DNA from: Amycolatopsis vastitatis
GTDB taxonomy: Bacteria > Actinomycetota > Actinomycetes > Mycobacteriales > Pseudonocardiaceae
Direction of reading: 5' to 3'
NCBI RefSeq assembly: GCF_002234595.1
Contig: NZ_NMUL01000041.1
Location: 1-64,000, forward strand
DNA: 64,000 nt
The notes under the pieces were generated by a model, which had not been told where the DNA came from, did not search any database, and saw only the letters and a program-made list of their open reading frames with translations. Position 1 is the first letter of the stretch, and each line of letters starts with the position of its first letter. A program made the translations under genes and the position numbers. Of the stretch, positions 1-8,306 are shown piece by piece.

Positions 1-684
1 CAGCACGTCGGCGCCGTGCGCGGCCAGCACCCGGCCGGCCACCGGCCCGGCGAGCACGTGCGTCAGCTCCAGCACCCGGATCCCGCCCAGCGGCCGGTCC
101 GAGTAGAACAACGTCCGCTTCGGCGCGTCATCGATCGAACCCAGGTCGGCCAGCGGCAGCGACGCCACCGCCGCACCTTGGGGATGCGCGGCCCAGTCCG
201 ACGGCGAGCGCAGCTCGGCGGCCGCTCCCCCGGCGCTGACGACGGCGTGCTCGACCTCCCGCGCGCTGCGTCCGGCGACCGCCTTCGCGACCGCGCCGCG
301 GCTCCCGGGCACGCCGAGTCCCCAGCACACCGCCGCTTCGTGGCGCGGGTAGTTGGCGTGCAGGCGCACCCAGCCGTCGGCCGTGCGGTAGTTGCCCGAC
401 AGCGGCGCCCAGGCCGACCCGGCGCCGACGCCGTCCACGCGCAGCAACTGCTCGCTGTGGAACGCCGCCGCCGCGTGCCGCGTGTCCGCCGTGACTACGC
501 CCGGCTCGATCTCGCGCAGCTTCAGCATTTCGCCGGCGGCCAACGTGGCCGCGGCCACGGAAGCCGCGGCGGCCGCCGCCACCCGGTACGGCCCGGGCAG
601 CACGTCCTCGGCGCCGGTCAGCTCGAAGGGGCCCGGCCGCGCTCCGGTGAGGGCGTGCCAGACGCCCTCCACAACCTCGCGCAC
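1..684 (-). CDS. CaiB/BaiF family CoA-transferase, N-terminal part (runs off window)
   Basis: The C-terminal end lies beyond base 1; 228 codons are visible. The GTG start at 684 shares a base with the hemQ stop (TAGTG), so the two genes look translationally coupled; a second GTG at 672 is possible. Residues about 105-125 (SGNYRTADGWVRLHANYPRH) resemble the C-terminal half of CaiB-type enzymes. Near residue 205 the motif GGIRVLELTHVLAGPVAGR restarts a classical CaiB N-terminus, so this looks like a two-domain member of the family. Family members move CoA between organic acids; the substrate here is unknown. Family call is firm, function is open. Confidence 0.8.
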   Translation of the reverse strand, partial: MREVVEGVWHALTGARPGPFELTGAEDVLPGPYRVAAAAAASVAAATLAAGEMLKLREIEPGVVTADTRHAAAAFHSEQLLRVDGVGAGSAWAPLSGNYRTADGWVRLHANYPRHEAAVCWGLGVPGSRGAVAKAVAGRSAREVEHAVVSAGGAAAELRSPSDWAAHPQGAAVASLPLADLGSIDDAPKRTLFYSDRPLGGIRVLELTHVLAGPVAGRVLAAHGADVL

Positions 685-1376
685 TACGGGAGCGCCGCGA
701 CGAGCTCGGCGGGCGGCACGCGCGTGCCGGTGTAGAACGGGATCTCCTCGCGCACGTGCAACCGCGCCTCGGTGCCGCGCAGGTGGCGCATCAGGTCGAC
801 GATCCGGTGCAGCTCGTCGGCCTCGAAGGCGAGGATCCACTCGTAGTCGCCGAGGGCGAACGACGCGACGGTGTTGGCGCGCACGTCCGGGTAGTCGCGG
901 GCTTCCTTGCCGTGGTCGGCGAGCATCTTGCGGCGGTCGGCGTCCGGCAGCAGGTACCACTCGTAGGACCGCACGAAGGGATAGACGCAGATGTACTTGC
1001 GGGCCTCTTCCCCGGCCAGGAACGCCGGGATGTGGCTCTTGTTGAACTCGGCGGGGCGGTGCAGCGCGGTCTGGCTCCAGACCGGCGTCGACGCGCGGCC
1101 GAGCGGTGTCCGGCGGAACCCGGCGTAGGCGGCCTGGACCTGCTCGATCTCCTCGGCGTGCCACCAGATCATGAAGTCGGCGTCGGCGCGCAGGGCGGAC
1201 AGGTCGTACACGCCGCGGACGACGACGCCCTTGGCCTCGAGCCCGTCGAGGTACTCCGTGGTCTCGCGGCCGGCCGTCCCGCGGTCCTCACCCAGCTTGC
1301 CCGGCTCGATCCGGAAGACCGACCAGGTGGTGTAGCGGATGGTGTCGTTGAGCTCGTTGTAGTTGACCCGCGCCAT
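684..1376 (-). CDS. hemQ: Coproheme decarboxylase HemQ (chlorite dismutase-like)
   Basis: This 230-residue protein has the usual length for actinobacterial HemQ and begins MARVNYNELNDTIRYTTWSV, typical of the family. HemQ performs the last step of the coproporphyrin-dependent haem pathway, oxidatively decarboxylating iron-coproporphyrin III to haem b in the cytoplasm. Conserved segments include YEWYLLPDADRRKMLADHG, holding tyrosines and the probable haem-ligating His, and SFALGDYEWILAFE. It lies 82 bases downstream of hemY and upstream of a coupled CoA-transferase. The order hemE-hemY-hemQ equals Rv2678c-Rv2676c of M. tuberculosis. Confidence 0.93.
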   Translation of the reverse strand: MARVNYNELNDTIRYTTWSVFRIEPGKLGEDRGTAGRETTEYLDGLEAKGVVVRGVYDLSALRADADFMIWWHAEEIEQVQAAYAGFRRTPLGRASTPVWSQTALHRPAEFNKSHIPAFLAGEEARKYICVYPFVRSYEWYLLPDADRRKMLADHGKEARDYPDVRANTVASFALGDYEWILAFEADELHRIVDLMRHLRGTEARLHVREEIPFYTGTRVPPAELVAALP

Positions 1377-1458
1377 GGCTCCATCCTGTCACCGCGGCGA
1401 CCGGACTGCCGCCACGGGTCGGGTGAGAGCACTCACGAAGAGAGGTGCGGGCCGGGAC

Positions 1459-2859
1459 CTACGCGGTGAGGTGGGCGGCGATGCGGTGCGCGGCCGCTTC
1501 GGCCGTCGCGACGCAGGCGGGCAGGCCGACGCCGTGCAGGGTCGCGCCCGCGACCGCCAGCCCCGGCAGTTCCGCGACCGCCTTCTCGATCCGCTCGACG
1601 CGCTCGAGGTGGCCGGGGCCGTACTGCGGCAGGCCGCCGCCCCAGCGCGTCACCAGCGTCTCGATCGGCGCCTCCGTCACGCCGGTCAGCCGGGCGAGGT
1701 CGGCGCGGACCACGCGGACCAGCTCGACGTCGTCGGCCTGCAGGGCGCCCAGCTCGCCGAAGCGCCCGACCGAGCCGCGGACCAGCACCGGCCCGGTGGA
1801 AAGGTGCGCCCACTTCCGCGAAGAGAACGTGAACGCCTTCGCCGCGTACGGCATGCCGGAAGCGTCTCGTTCGCCCTGGCCGATGAGGATCCCCGAGGCT
1901 TCGGGCAGCCGCGTGCCCGGCGGGAGCGCGAGCGCGACGACGGCCATCGACGCCAGCTCCACCTCGCCGAACGCCGCCGAGGCCGCCGGCACCGGGTCGG
2001 CCAGGAGCCGGCGGGCCGACGGCGCGGGCACCGCGAGCACCACCGCGTCGACGTCCTCGGTGTTGTCCGCCGGGGCGTGCGCGGTCGGCGCGGCGCCGAT
2101 GCGCAGCCGCCAGCCGGCGCCGTGCCGCTCGATCTCGCAGACCGGCAGGCCGGTCCGCAGCTCGGCGCCGGAGAGTTCGGTGAGCCGGTCGATCACCGTG
2201 CCCAGGCCGCCGGGGACCGTGCCGAACACCGGTGCGGCCGAGGGGTTGGCCGGGAGCTGCGCGGCGGCCGCCGCGGTCAGCGAGCCCGCGCCCGCGGCCA
2301 CCGCCGACGCCAGGCCCGGCATGGTCGCGCGCAGGCCCAGGCCGTCGGCACCGCCCGCGTAGACGCCGCCGAGCAGCGGGTCGACGAGCCGGTCGACGAG
2401 CTCGTCCCCGAACCGCGAACGCAGCAGCGGCCCCAGCGGCACGTCGCCGCCCGGCAGCCTCAGCTCGGGCAGCGACGCCTCGGCCTCGACGGCCCGGCGG
2501 CCCGCTTCCGACAGCACTCCGGCGACCGACTCCGCCGACGACGGCACGCCCATCACCGTGCCCGGCGGCAGGCCGGTCACGGTGCCGCCGGCGTGGATCT
2601 TCGCGCGGGCCTTCGTCGGGTTGACGACATCGATCCCCAGCTCGCGGGCCAGTGCGAGCATCTCGGGACGGCGGACGAGGAACGCCTCGGCGCCGACGTC
2701 GTAGGGCACCCCGGCGAGCTCGACCGTGCGCAGCTTGCCGCCGGGCGTCCGGGTCTTCTCGAACACGACGATCTCGCAGGCGTCGCCGAGCAGCCGCCGC
2801 AGCCGGTACGCCGCGGTCAGCCCGGAAACGCCGCCCCCGACGACCGCGACGCGCTTCAC
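1459..2859 (-). CDS. hemY: Coproporphyrinogen III oxidase HemY (protoporphyrinogen-oxidase family)
   Basis: A 466-residue FAD enzyme. The N-terminus VKRVAVVGGGVSGLTAAYRL is a dinucleotide-binding GxGxxG fold followed by an acidic strand end (VVFEKTRTPGGKL), as in all HemY/HemG oxidases. In Gram-positive bacteria HemY oxidises coproporphyrinogen III to coproporphyrin III. The GTG start at 2859 overlaps the hemE stop as GTGA, which fixes the start and implies coupled translation. The same reading frame stays open far upstream across hemE, but that extension is antisense-like low-complexity sequence and not part of the protein. Confidence 0.92.
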   Translation of the reverse strand: MKRVAVVGGGVSGLTAAYRLRRLLGDACEIVVFEKTRTPGGKLRTVELAGVPYDVGAEAFLVRRPEMLALARELGIDVVNPTKARAKIHAGGTVTGLPPGTVMGVPSSAESVAGVLSEAGRRAVEAEASLPELRLPGGDVPLGPLLRSRFGDELVDRLVDPLLGGVYAGGADGLGLRATMPGLASAVAAGAGSLTAAAAAQLPANPSAAPVFGTVPGGLGTVIDRLTELSGAELRTGLPVCEIERHGAGWRLRIGAAPTAHAPADNTEDVDAVVLAVPAPSARRLLADPVPAASAAFGEVELASMAVVALALPPGTRLPEASGILIGQGERDASGMPYAAKAFTFSSRKWAHLSTGPVLVRGSVGRFGELGALQADDVELVRVVRADLARLTGVTEAPIETLVTRWGGGLPQYGPGHLERVERIEKAVAELPGLAVAGATLHGVGLPACVATAEAAAHRIAAHLTA

Positions 2860-3935
2860 AGCTCGTGCACCAGCCCGGCCACGCGGGTCAGCACGTCCGG
2901 GTCGACACCCGGCAGGACGCCGTGGCCGAGGTTGAAGATGTGGCCGTCGGCCGCGCGTCCCTCTTCGACGATGCGACGGACCTCGGCTTCGAGAACCGGC
3001 CACGACGCGTGCAGCAGCGCCGGGTCGAGGTTGCCCTGGACGATCGCCTTCCCGCCGAGGCGCCGCACCGCCTCGTCCAGCGGGATCCGCCAGTCGACGC
3101 CGACGACGTCGGCGCCCGCGTCGCGCATCGCGGCGAGGAGCTCGCCCGTGCCGACGCCGAAGTGGATCCGCGGCACGCCGTAGGAGGCGATGCCTTCGAG
3201 CACCTTCGCCGAGTGCGGCAGGACGAACTCGCGGTAGTCCCGCTCGGACAGCGCGCCGGCCCAGGAGTCGAACAGCTGGATCGCGTCGACGCCGGCGTCG
3301 AGCTGCGCCCGCAGGAACGTCAGCGCGACGTCGGCCAGCCGCCCGGCCAGCTCGTGCCACAGCGCCGGCTCGGAGTGCATGAGCGCCTTGGTGTGCTCGT
3401 GGTTGCGGCTCGGGCCGCCCTCGATGAGGTAGCTGGCCAGCGTGAACGGCGCGCCGGCGAAGCCGATCAGCGGGGTCCCGCCGAGCCGCTCGACGAGCAG
3501 CCGGACGCCGTCGGCGACCTTCGAGACCTGGTCGGTCTCCAGCTCCGGCAGCGCTTTCACGGCGGCGAGGTCGCGCACCGGCGCGGCGGCCACCGGGCCG
3601 GTGCCGGGGACGATGTCGATGTCGACCCCGGCCGCCTTGAGCGGCACCACGATGTCGCTGAACAGGATCGCGGCGTCGACGCCGTGGCGGCGGACCGGCT
3701 GCAGCGTGATCTCGGCGAGCATCTCGGGGTCGAAGCAGGCGTCGAGCATCGGCACGCCCTCGCGCAGGGCGCGGTACTCGGGCAGCGAACGACCGGCCTG
3801 GCGCATGAACCAGACGGGCGTGCGGGCCGGGCGTTCGCCGCGCGCGGCGGCCAGGAACGGGGCTTCGGGCAGCTCGCGGCGGCCGGACGTGGTCGTCTGC
3901 TGCGGCAAGGGCGGCAAGGGCGTGGTCGGAGACAT
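2856..3935 (-). CDS. hemE: Uroporphyrinogen decarboxylase
   Basis: The 359-residue product starts at ATG 3935 (MSPTTPLPPLP). A longer in-frame start at 3995 would add a basic, unconserved 20 residues. The diagnostic HemE N-terminal motif PVWFMRQAGRSLPEYRALRE is present at about residues 35-54, along with GFAGAPFTLASYLIEGG and FDSWAGALSERDYREFV. HemE removes four acetate carboxyls from uroporphyrinogen III to give coproporphyrinogen III, the branch point feeding HemY and HemQ downstream. It is the first gene of the hemE-hemY-hemQ unit and is divergent from the DUF3000 gene; the 88-base gap must contain both promoters. Confidence 0.94.
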   Translation of the reverse strand: MSPTTPLPPLPQQTTTSGRRELPEAPFLAAARGERPARTPVWFMRQAGRSLPEYRALREGVPMLDACFDPEMLAEITLQPVRRHGVDAAILFSDIVVPLKAAGVDIDIVPGTGPVAAAPVRDLAAVKALPELETDQVSKVADGVRLLVERLGGTPLIGFAGAPFTLASYLIEGGPSRNHEHTKALMHSEPALWHELAGRLADVALTFLRAQLDAGVDAIQLFDSWAGALSERDYREFVLPHSAKVLEGIASYGVPRIHFGVGTGELLAAMRDAGADVVGVDWRIPLDEAVRRLGGKAIVQGNLDPALLHASWPVLEAEVRRIVEEGRAADGHIFNLGHGVLPGVDPDVLTRVAGLVHEL

Positions 3936-4023
3936 CGCACGCAATCGTGCCACGTGCCCCGGCGGCCCCTTCTCTCGGCGCGCCTGCGCCCGCAACGGGG
4001 CGTGCCCGCCCTAAAGTCGATGC

Positions 4024-4587
4024 GTGACCGCGATGACGCCAGTGCCCGAACTCTTCCGCGAAGCAGTCGCGGCGCTGCAGTCCGTCCGGCCCCGCCGGGA
4101 GGTGCTGCTGGAGCCGATGCGCCCGCCGCAGCGGCTCGCGCCGTGGTCGTACGCGGTCAGCTGCGAAGTGTCCGGCCCCGCCGACGTGCTGGCCTCGGGC
4201 CGGCTGGTGCTGCTGCACGACCCGGACGGCCAGGACGGCTGGGACGGCGTGCTGCGTCTCGTCATGTACGTGCGCGCGGAGCTCGACCGCGAACTGGCCA
4301 CGGATCCCTTCCTGCCCGCGGTCGGCTGGTCGTGGCTGACCGACGCGCTCGAGGTGTCCGGCGCGAGCTGGAAGGCGCTCGGCGGCACGGTGACCGAGAC
4401 GTCGTCGGCCCGCTTCGGCGACATCTCCGGCCCGGCCCGCACCGACGACCTGGAGGTGCGGGCGTCGTGGACGCCGACGGACGCCGCGCTGCTGCCGCAC
4501 GGGCAGGCCTTCTGCCAGGTCATGGCGAGCGTCGTGGGCCTGCCGCCGGTCGGCGTGACCCTCTTCGGGCAGCGGCAGAACTCCTGA
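4024..4587 (+). CDS. DUF3000 family protein
   Basis: A 187-residue cytoplasmic protein with the DUF3000 pattern FREAVAALQSVRPRREVLLE and QRLAPWSYAVSCEV near the N-terminus. The function is not known. The GTG at 4024 is used here; an ATG four codons in is an alternative. It sits between divergent hemE and the response regulator, the same place as Rv2680 in M. tuberculosis and SCO6030 in Streptomyces coelicolor (recalled gene order). No membrane segment or signal peptide is visible. Confidence 0.85.
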   Translation: MTAMTPVPELFREAVAALQSVRPRREVLLEPMRPPQRLAPWSYAVSCEVSGPADVLASGRLVLLHDPDGQDGWDGVLRLVMYVRAELDRELATDPFLPAVGWSWLTDALEVSGASWKALGGTVTETSSARFGDISGPARTDDLEVRASWTPTDAALLPHGQAFCQVMASVVGLPPVGVTLFGQRQNS

Positions 4588-5319
4588 TCTCCCGGGCGAT
4601 CTTCGCAACGAAACGGCAACGGGCGCCCGCCGTCGGCCGCCCCGGGACCGCCTCTTGTACGAATGTGAGCAAATTTCACATCCACTGAACGCCGTCCAAC
4701 CGCCTTGTCCGGACGCCTGTGGGCACCGCTGCGCGCGCGGGGCGGCCCACCCCGATGGGGGACCCCGGAGCCCTCACCTCGCGGTTCCTGAGGCTGATTC
4801 ACGTCCCCGCCCGGCGTCCCCGTTCGTGACGCGAGGCGGTCACACACCGCAACAAGATCAACTTGCGGCACAGCGCGCGTGCGCACGCCCGCACGCGACA
4901 CGGACAGTCACCGTTCCCGGCGGGAAGACGGGGCGCCGGGCCACCGCCGCGGAGTTGATCATGCCCCGGCCGGAGCCACATTCCGGGGGCCTCGGGCGCC
5001 CATCCGGCCCCCCGCCACTAGGCGCACCGGCAGCTGCACACCTCATCTGCACGGCCATTTGGGTGCCGGTAACCAGTGTGCATCGTGTTCGCTGGGCTAT
5101 CCGTTAGCAACCGGCCGTGTACTAGCCCGATCGTGTTACTACGAACCCACTGAGTGACTGTTCGTTTGAGATAGATACCCATTCGATCCCCCCGCAACGG
5201 CCTCAGGGCGGCTACAGTGCCTTCGACGACACCACTTTCGGTCTAAAGCTGGCGCGGCTGAACGGCCGAAGGTCCCGGTGCCGGTCGGGGGGCACGACCG
5301 ACTCCAGGGAGGTAGTGAC
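4588..5319. other. 732-base region without a gene, upstream of the whiI-like regulator
   Basis: No open frame here has convincing codon usage. Short stretches are less GC-rich than the surroundings, for example around 4670 and 5150-5180, as expected of promoters. A TACAGT at 5213-5218 could be a -10 box, leaving roughly 95 bases of leader, but no clear -35 accompanies it. The length is unusual for this compact region and fits multi-input control of the downstream regulator. No riboswitch or tRNA was recognised. Confidence 0.5.
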
Positions 5320-6036
5320 GTGGCTACCGTCGGCTTATCTCAGGCCGTCCGATCCACGCCAGCCGGTGCTTTGCCGGCGAGCATGGTTCCGCACCCGCGG
5401 GAAGAGCTTTTTTCCGTGTTGGTGGTCGATGACCACCCGCTGTTGAGGGAGGCAATCGCAGCAAGACTCGCACAGATGGGTGCGGGTACCGTCCACGAAG
5501 CCGCCACGGTGGCCGAGGCGAGGGCGCGAGCACAGGCCACTGGGCCTTGTGACCTGGCGATCCTCGATCTCGGACTGCCGGACGGCAGCGGCATCGAGCT
5601 GGTTACGGAACTCCGTAGCCACGGGTGGCCGCGCGTGGTGGTCCTCGCATCCTCGGACGACCCGTACGCGGTCCGCTCGGCCTTCCAGGCCGGGGCCCAG
5701 GCGTACCTGCTGAAGTCCGCGTCGCCGGTCGTCGTGACCGACGGCGTGCGGCGTGTGCTCGAGGGCGGCGTCTACGCCGACCCGAGCGTGGCACCGGTGC
5801 TGGCCACCGGGACCCGCGTCGCGGGCACCGACAACACCCCGCGCGAGCTGTCCGCTCGCGAGGTGGAGGTGCTCCAGCTGGTCGCCGACGGGCAGTCCAA
5901 CAAGGAGATCGGCGAGGAGCTTTCGCTCTCCGCTCTCACCGTCAAGTCCCACCTGTCCCGGATCGGGCGCAAGCTCGGCACGGGCGACCGGGCTCAGATG
6001 GTGGCGCTGGCCATGCGGGCCGGCGTGATCCGCTGA
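5320..6036 (+). CDS. Orphan NarL/LuxR-type response regulator, WhiI-like
   Basis: The 238-residue protein starts at GTG 5320, preceded by the Shine-Dalgarno AGGGAGG; the frame is open a further 14 codons upstream. The receiver domain covers about residues 30-150: acidic pair D37/D38 (VLVVDDHP), probable phospho-acceptor D83 (LAILDLGLPDG) and K132 (YLLKSAS). The Thr/Ser switch position is Ala110 (VVLASSDD). A LuxR helix-turn-helix follows (ELSAREVEVLQLVADGQSNK, residues about 183-235). No histidine kinase is adjacent. Position between DUF3000 and RNase D equals that of whiI (SCO6029), a sporulation regulator in Streptomyces. Orthology is inferred from context. Confidence 0.87.
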   Translation: MATVGLSQAVRSTPAGALPASMVPHPREELFSVLVVDDHPLLREAIAARLAQMGAGTVHEAATVAEARARAQATGPCDLAILDLGLPDGSGIELVTELRSHGWPRVVVLASSDDPYAVRSAFQAGAQAYLLKSASPVVVTDGVRRVLEGGVYADPSVAPVLATGTRVAGTDNTPRELSAREVEVLQLVADGQSNKEIGEELSLSALTVKSHLSRIGRKLGTGDRAQMVALAMRAGVIR

Positions 6037-6104
6037 CACAGGCGAACCTCCCTGCGGGACGGGCGGACCAGGCGCGGTATGCCCGTCCCGTAGGGTCGTC
6101 AGTT

Positions 6105-7355
6105 ATGGAAAGTGCAGAGGCCGAGGACACCGGGATGGAGATCGAGTCCACGGGCGGCCCTGTGCTGCTACGCGAACCCGCCGAGGGCACGCCCCCGGTG
6201 GTCACGGATCCGGTCGCGCTGGCCGACGCCTGCGCGAAGCTCGCCGCGGGCACCGGCGCGGTCGCCGTCGACACCGAACGCGCGTCCGGCTACCGGTACT
6301 TCCCCAAGGCCTATCTCGTGCAGCTGCGCCGCGAAGGGTCCGGCACGGTGCTGATCGACCCGATCGCACTCGACGACCTCGCCCCGCTGCGCGAAGTCCT
6401 CAACTCCCTGGAGTGGGTGCTGCACGCCGCCTCCCAGGACCTCCCCTGCCTCGCCGAGCTGGGCCTGCGCCCGGCGGCGCTGTTCGACACCGAGCTGGCC
6501 GGACGGCTGGCGGGCTACGAACGCGTGGCGCTCGGGACGCTCGTCGAGCTGCTGCTCGGCTACACCCTCGAGAAGGGGCACAGCGCGGCCGACTGGTCGA
6601 AGCGACCGCTGCCGGTCGACTGGCTGAACTACGCCGCTCTTGACGTCGAGCTGCTCATCCAGCTGCGCGAGAAGCTGGAAGCGGAGCTGGGCGCCCAGGG
6701 CAAGCTGGAGTGGGCGCGGCAGGAGTTCGAGTTCGTGCGGACGGCCCCGCCGCCGCCCCCGCGGGCCGAGCCGTGGCGCCGGACGTCCGGCGTGCACAAG
6801 ATCCGCAACCCCCGCAGCCTCGCGGCGGTCCGCGAGCTCTGGCAGGCCCGCGACGAGCTGGCCCGCAAACGCGACCGCGCACCGAGCCGCATCCTGCCGG
6901 ACAGCGCGATCATCAACGCGGTGACGGCGGACCCGAAGACGGTCGAGGAGCTGCAGGCGCTGCCGGTGTTCAGCGGCCGGGTCCAGCGCAAGTACACGTC
7001 GAGCTGGCTGCGCCACCTGCAGGCGGCACGGGCCCTCCCGGCTTCCGAGCTGCCGTCGCCGTCCCAGCCGACCGACGGCCCGCCCCCGGTGAACCGCTGG
7101 GCGGACAAGGACCCGGACGCGGCGGCCCGCCTGTCGGCGGCCCGTGCGGCCCTGACGGCGATCGCGGAGGACCGCCGGCTGCCGGTGGAGAACCTCCTGC
7201 TGCCGGACCTCGTCCGCCGCACGTGCTGGCGCCCGCCCGCGGAGACCGACGAGGACTCGGTGGCGGAAGTCCTGCGGGCGGGCGGAGCCCGGCCCTGGCA
7301 GGTGGAGCTGACGGTCACGGCGTTGAGCAAGGCACTGCAGACCGTGGCTTCCTGA
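6105..7355 (+). CDS. rnd: Ribonuclease D (3'-5' exoribonuclease with HRDC domain)
   Basis: The 416-residue protein starts at ATG 6105; the upstream continuation of the frame overlaps the regulator and is not coding. The DEDD exonuclease motifs are present: ExoI VAVDTERA, ExoII LHAASQDLPCLAELG, ExoIII NYAALDVELLIQL. A HRDC domain follows (VRELWQARDELARKRDRAPSR). The enzyme trims the 3' ends of stable RNA precursors. It corresponds to Rv2681 and SCO6028. In Streptomyces fadA follows directly; here more than 10 kb of accessory genes intervene. Confidence 0.92.
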   Translation: MESAEAEDTGMEIESTGGPVLLREPAEGTPPVVTDPVALADACAKLAAGTGAVAVDTERASGYRYFPKAYLVQLRREGSGTVLIDPIALDDLAPLREVLNSLEWVLHAASQDLPCLAELGLRPAALFDTELAGRLAGYERVALGTLVELLLGYTLEKGHSAADWSKRPLPVDWLNYAALDVELLIQLREKLEAELGAQGKLEWARQEFEFVRTAPPPPPRAEPWRRTSGVHKIRNPRSLAAVRELWQARDELARKRDRAPSRILPDSAIINAVTADPKTVEELQALPVFSGRVQRKYTSSWLRHLQAARALPASELPSPSQPTDGPPPVNRWADKDPDAAARLSAARAALTAIAEDRRLPVENLLLPDLVRRTCWRPPAETDEDSVAEVLRAGGARPWQVELTVTALSKALQTVAS

Positions 7356-7375
7356 CAGCGAATCGGCTCAAGCGC

Positions 7376-7451
7376 CCCAATGTGGTGTTCGGTGCGTCCA
7401 ACGCACCCAATGTGGCGTTCGGTGCGTCCAACGCACCCAATGCTCATTGGG
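7376..7451. repeat. Family C: 30-bp tandem hairpin repeat in the rnd/TetR convergent gap
   Basis: Two 30-base units (7376-7405 and 7406-7435) differ at one base. A third start (7436) breaks into a different hairpin. Each unit carries a perfect 7-bp inverted repeat, GGTGCGT-CCA-ACGCACC (7391-7407 and 7421-7437). The last part is CCCAAT-GCTC-ATTGGG (7436-7451). It lies between the converging stops of rnd (7355) and the TetR gene (7466), so a role in termination from both sides is likely. Confidence 0.85.
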
Positions 7452-7465
7452 GTGTTCAAGACCGG

Positions 7466-8131
7466 TCAGTCCGTAAGCGTCGCCAGCAACGCGCGGGCCT
7501 CCGCCCGCAGCTCGTCCGACGGCTGCGGCAGCCCCACCAACCGGACCACGCCGTCGGCGCCCTCCCGCACGTGGGCCTCGACGTCCAGACCCGGGTCGTC
7601 GCGGCGGACCACCGCGATGCTCTCCACCAGCCCGAACACCAGGTCCGTCCGGATCCCGACGGCCGATGGCGCCACGCCCGCAGCCGCCACCAGGCGGCCG
7701 TAGGACTCCTTCAGCTCCGCGCGTTCCGTGCGGAAGCGGGCCAGGTTGGGTGAGCCGACCTCGGGCAGCAGGTACAGCGCACCCAGGTTGTGGCGGGCGC
7801 CGCCGAGCAGCCCGATGTCCGCGTACGCCAGGGCCCACAGCCGGACCGCCACCGGCGCGGACTCCGCGACGAGCCGGGCGGCCAGGGCCAGCGACGGCCG
7901 GACCGTCTCGGCCAGCAGGGCCGCGAGGATGTCTTCCTTGGCCGGGAAGTGGTAGTAGAGCGACGCCTGGCGCAACCCCGCGCGTTCGGCGATCGCCCGT
8001 GTCGTCGTCGCCGCGTAACCGGCTCCGGTGAACAGTTCTCCCGCCGCGTCGAGCACCGCCTGGCGCGCGTCCGGCCGGTTCGCCGCCGCTCCGCTCGCCC
8101 TCGGCCTGCCGACCCCCGACCCTTTGACCAC
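7466..8131 (-). CDS. TetR family transcriptional regulator of the guanidine/urea operon (inferred)
   Basis: A 221-residue regulator. The TetR DNA-binding domain spans about residues 18-65: VLDAAGELFTGAGYAATTTR followed by IAERAGLRQASLYYHFPAKE. The C-terminal ligand domain is not assigned to a known subfamily. It is divergent from the permease-DUF1989-carboxylase-AtzF operon, 175 bases away. A perfect palindrome near the operon start (8275-8294) is the obvious candidate operator. Ligand and target are inference from position. Confidence 0.88.
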   Translation of the reverse strand: MVKGSGVGRPRASGAAANRPDARQAVLDAAGELFTGAGYAATTTRAIAERAGLRQASLYYHFPAKEDILAALLAETVRPSLALAARLVAESAPVAVRLWALAYADIGLLGGARHNLGALYLLPEVGSPNLARFRTERAELKESYGRLVAAAGVAPSAVGIRTDLVFGLVESIAVVRRDDPGLDVEAHVREGADGVVRLVGLPQPSDELRAEARALLATLTD

Positions 8132-8274
8132 GGATGTGATCTTGCCAGGTCACGCACCGCGACACGCGCACGGAGGTGCGGTTACGCCCGGATGTCGTCA
8201 TTGACGCGGCGTCGATCCCGCCGTTAACGCACACATAACAGGACGGAGACCATCGCGTCGTGGTGGCGACCTAA

Positions 8275-8294
8275 TTTCTGTCAAGCGACAGAAA
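8275..8294. promoter_or_regulatory. Perfect palindrome, candidate TetR operator at the operon start
   Basis: TTTCTGTC-AAGC-GACAGAAA has two perfect 8-base arms. It ends 12 bases before the ATG of the permease and abuts the Shine-Dalgarno AAGGAG (8296-8301). The CTGTC/GACAG core is common in TetR-family operators. A bound repressor here could block transcription just downstream of the start site; as RNA the hairpin could also mask the ribosome-binding site. It is much more AT-rich than its surroundings. Confidence 0.65.
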
Positions 8295-8306
8295 CAAGGA
8301 GCCCGC

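Noticed and set aside
1459..4608. A single 1049-codon open frame on the minus strand covering hemY and hemE
   Set aside because: Only its last 466 codons are HemY; the rest is out of frame with hemE and low-complexity. Long spurious frames are expected at this GC content.
8132..8306. Guanidine riboswitch upstream of the carboxylase operon
   Set aside because: None of the conserved motifs of the guanidine riboswitch classes was recognised by eye; only the palindrome stands out.
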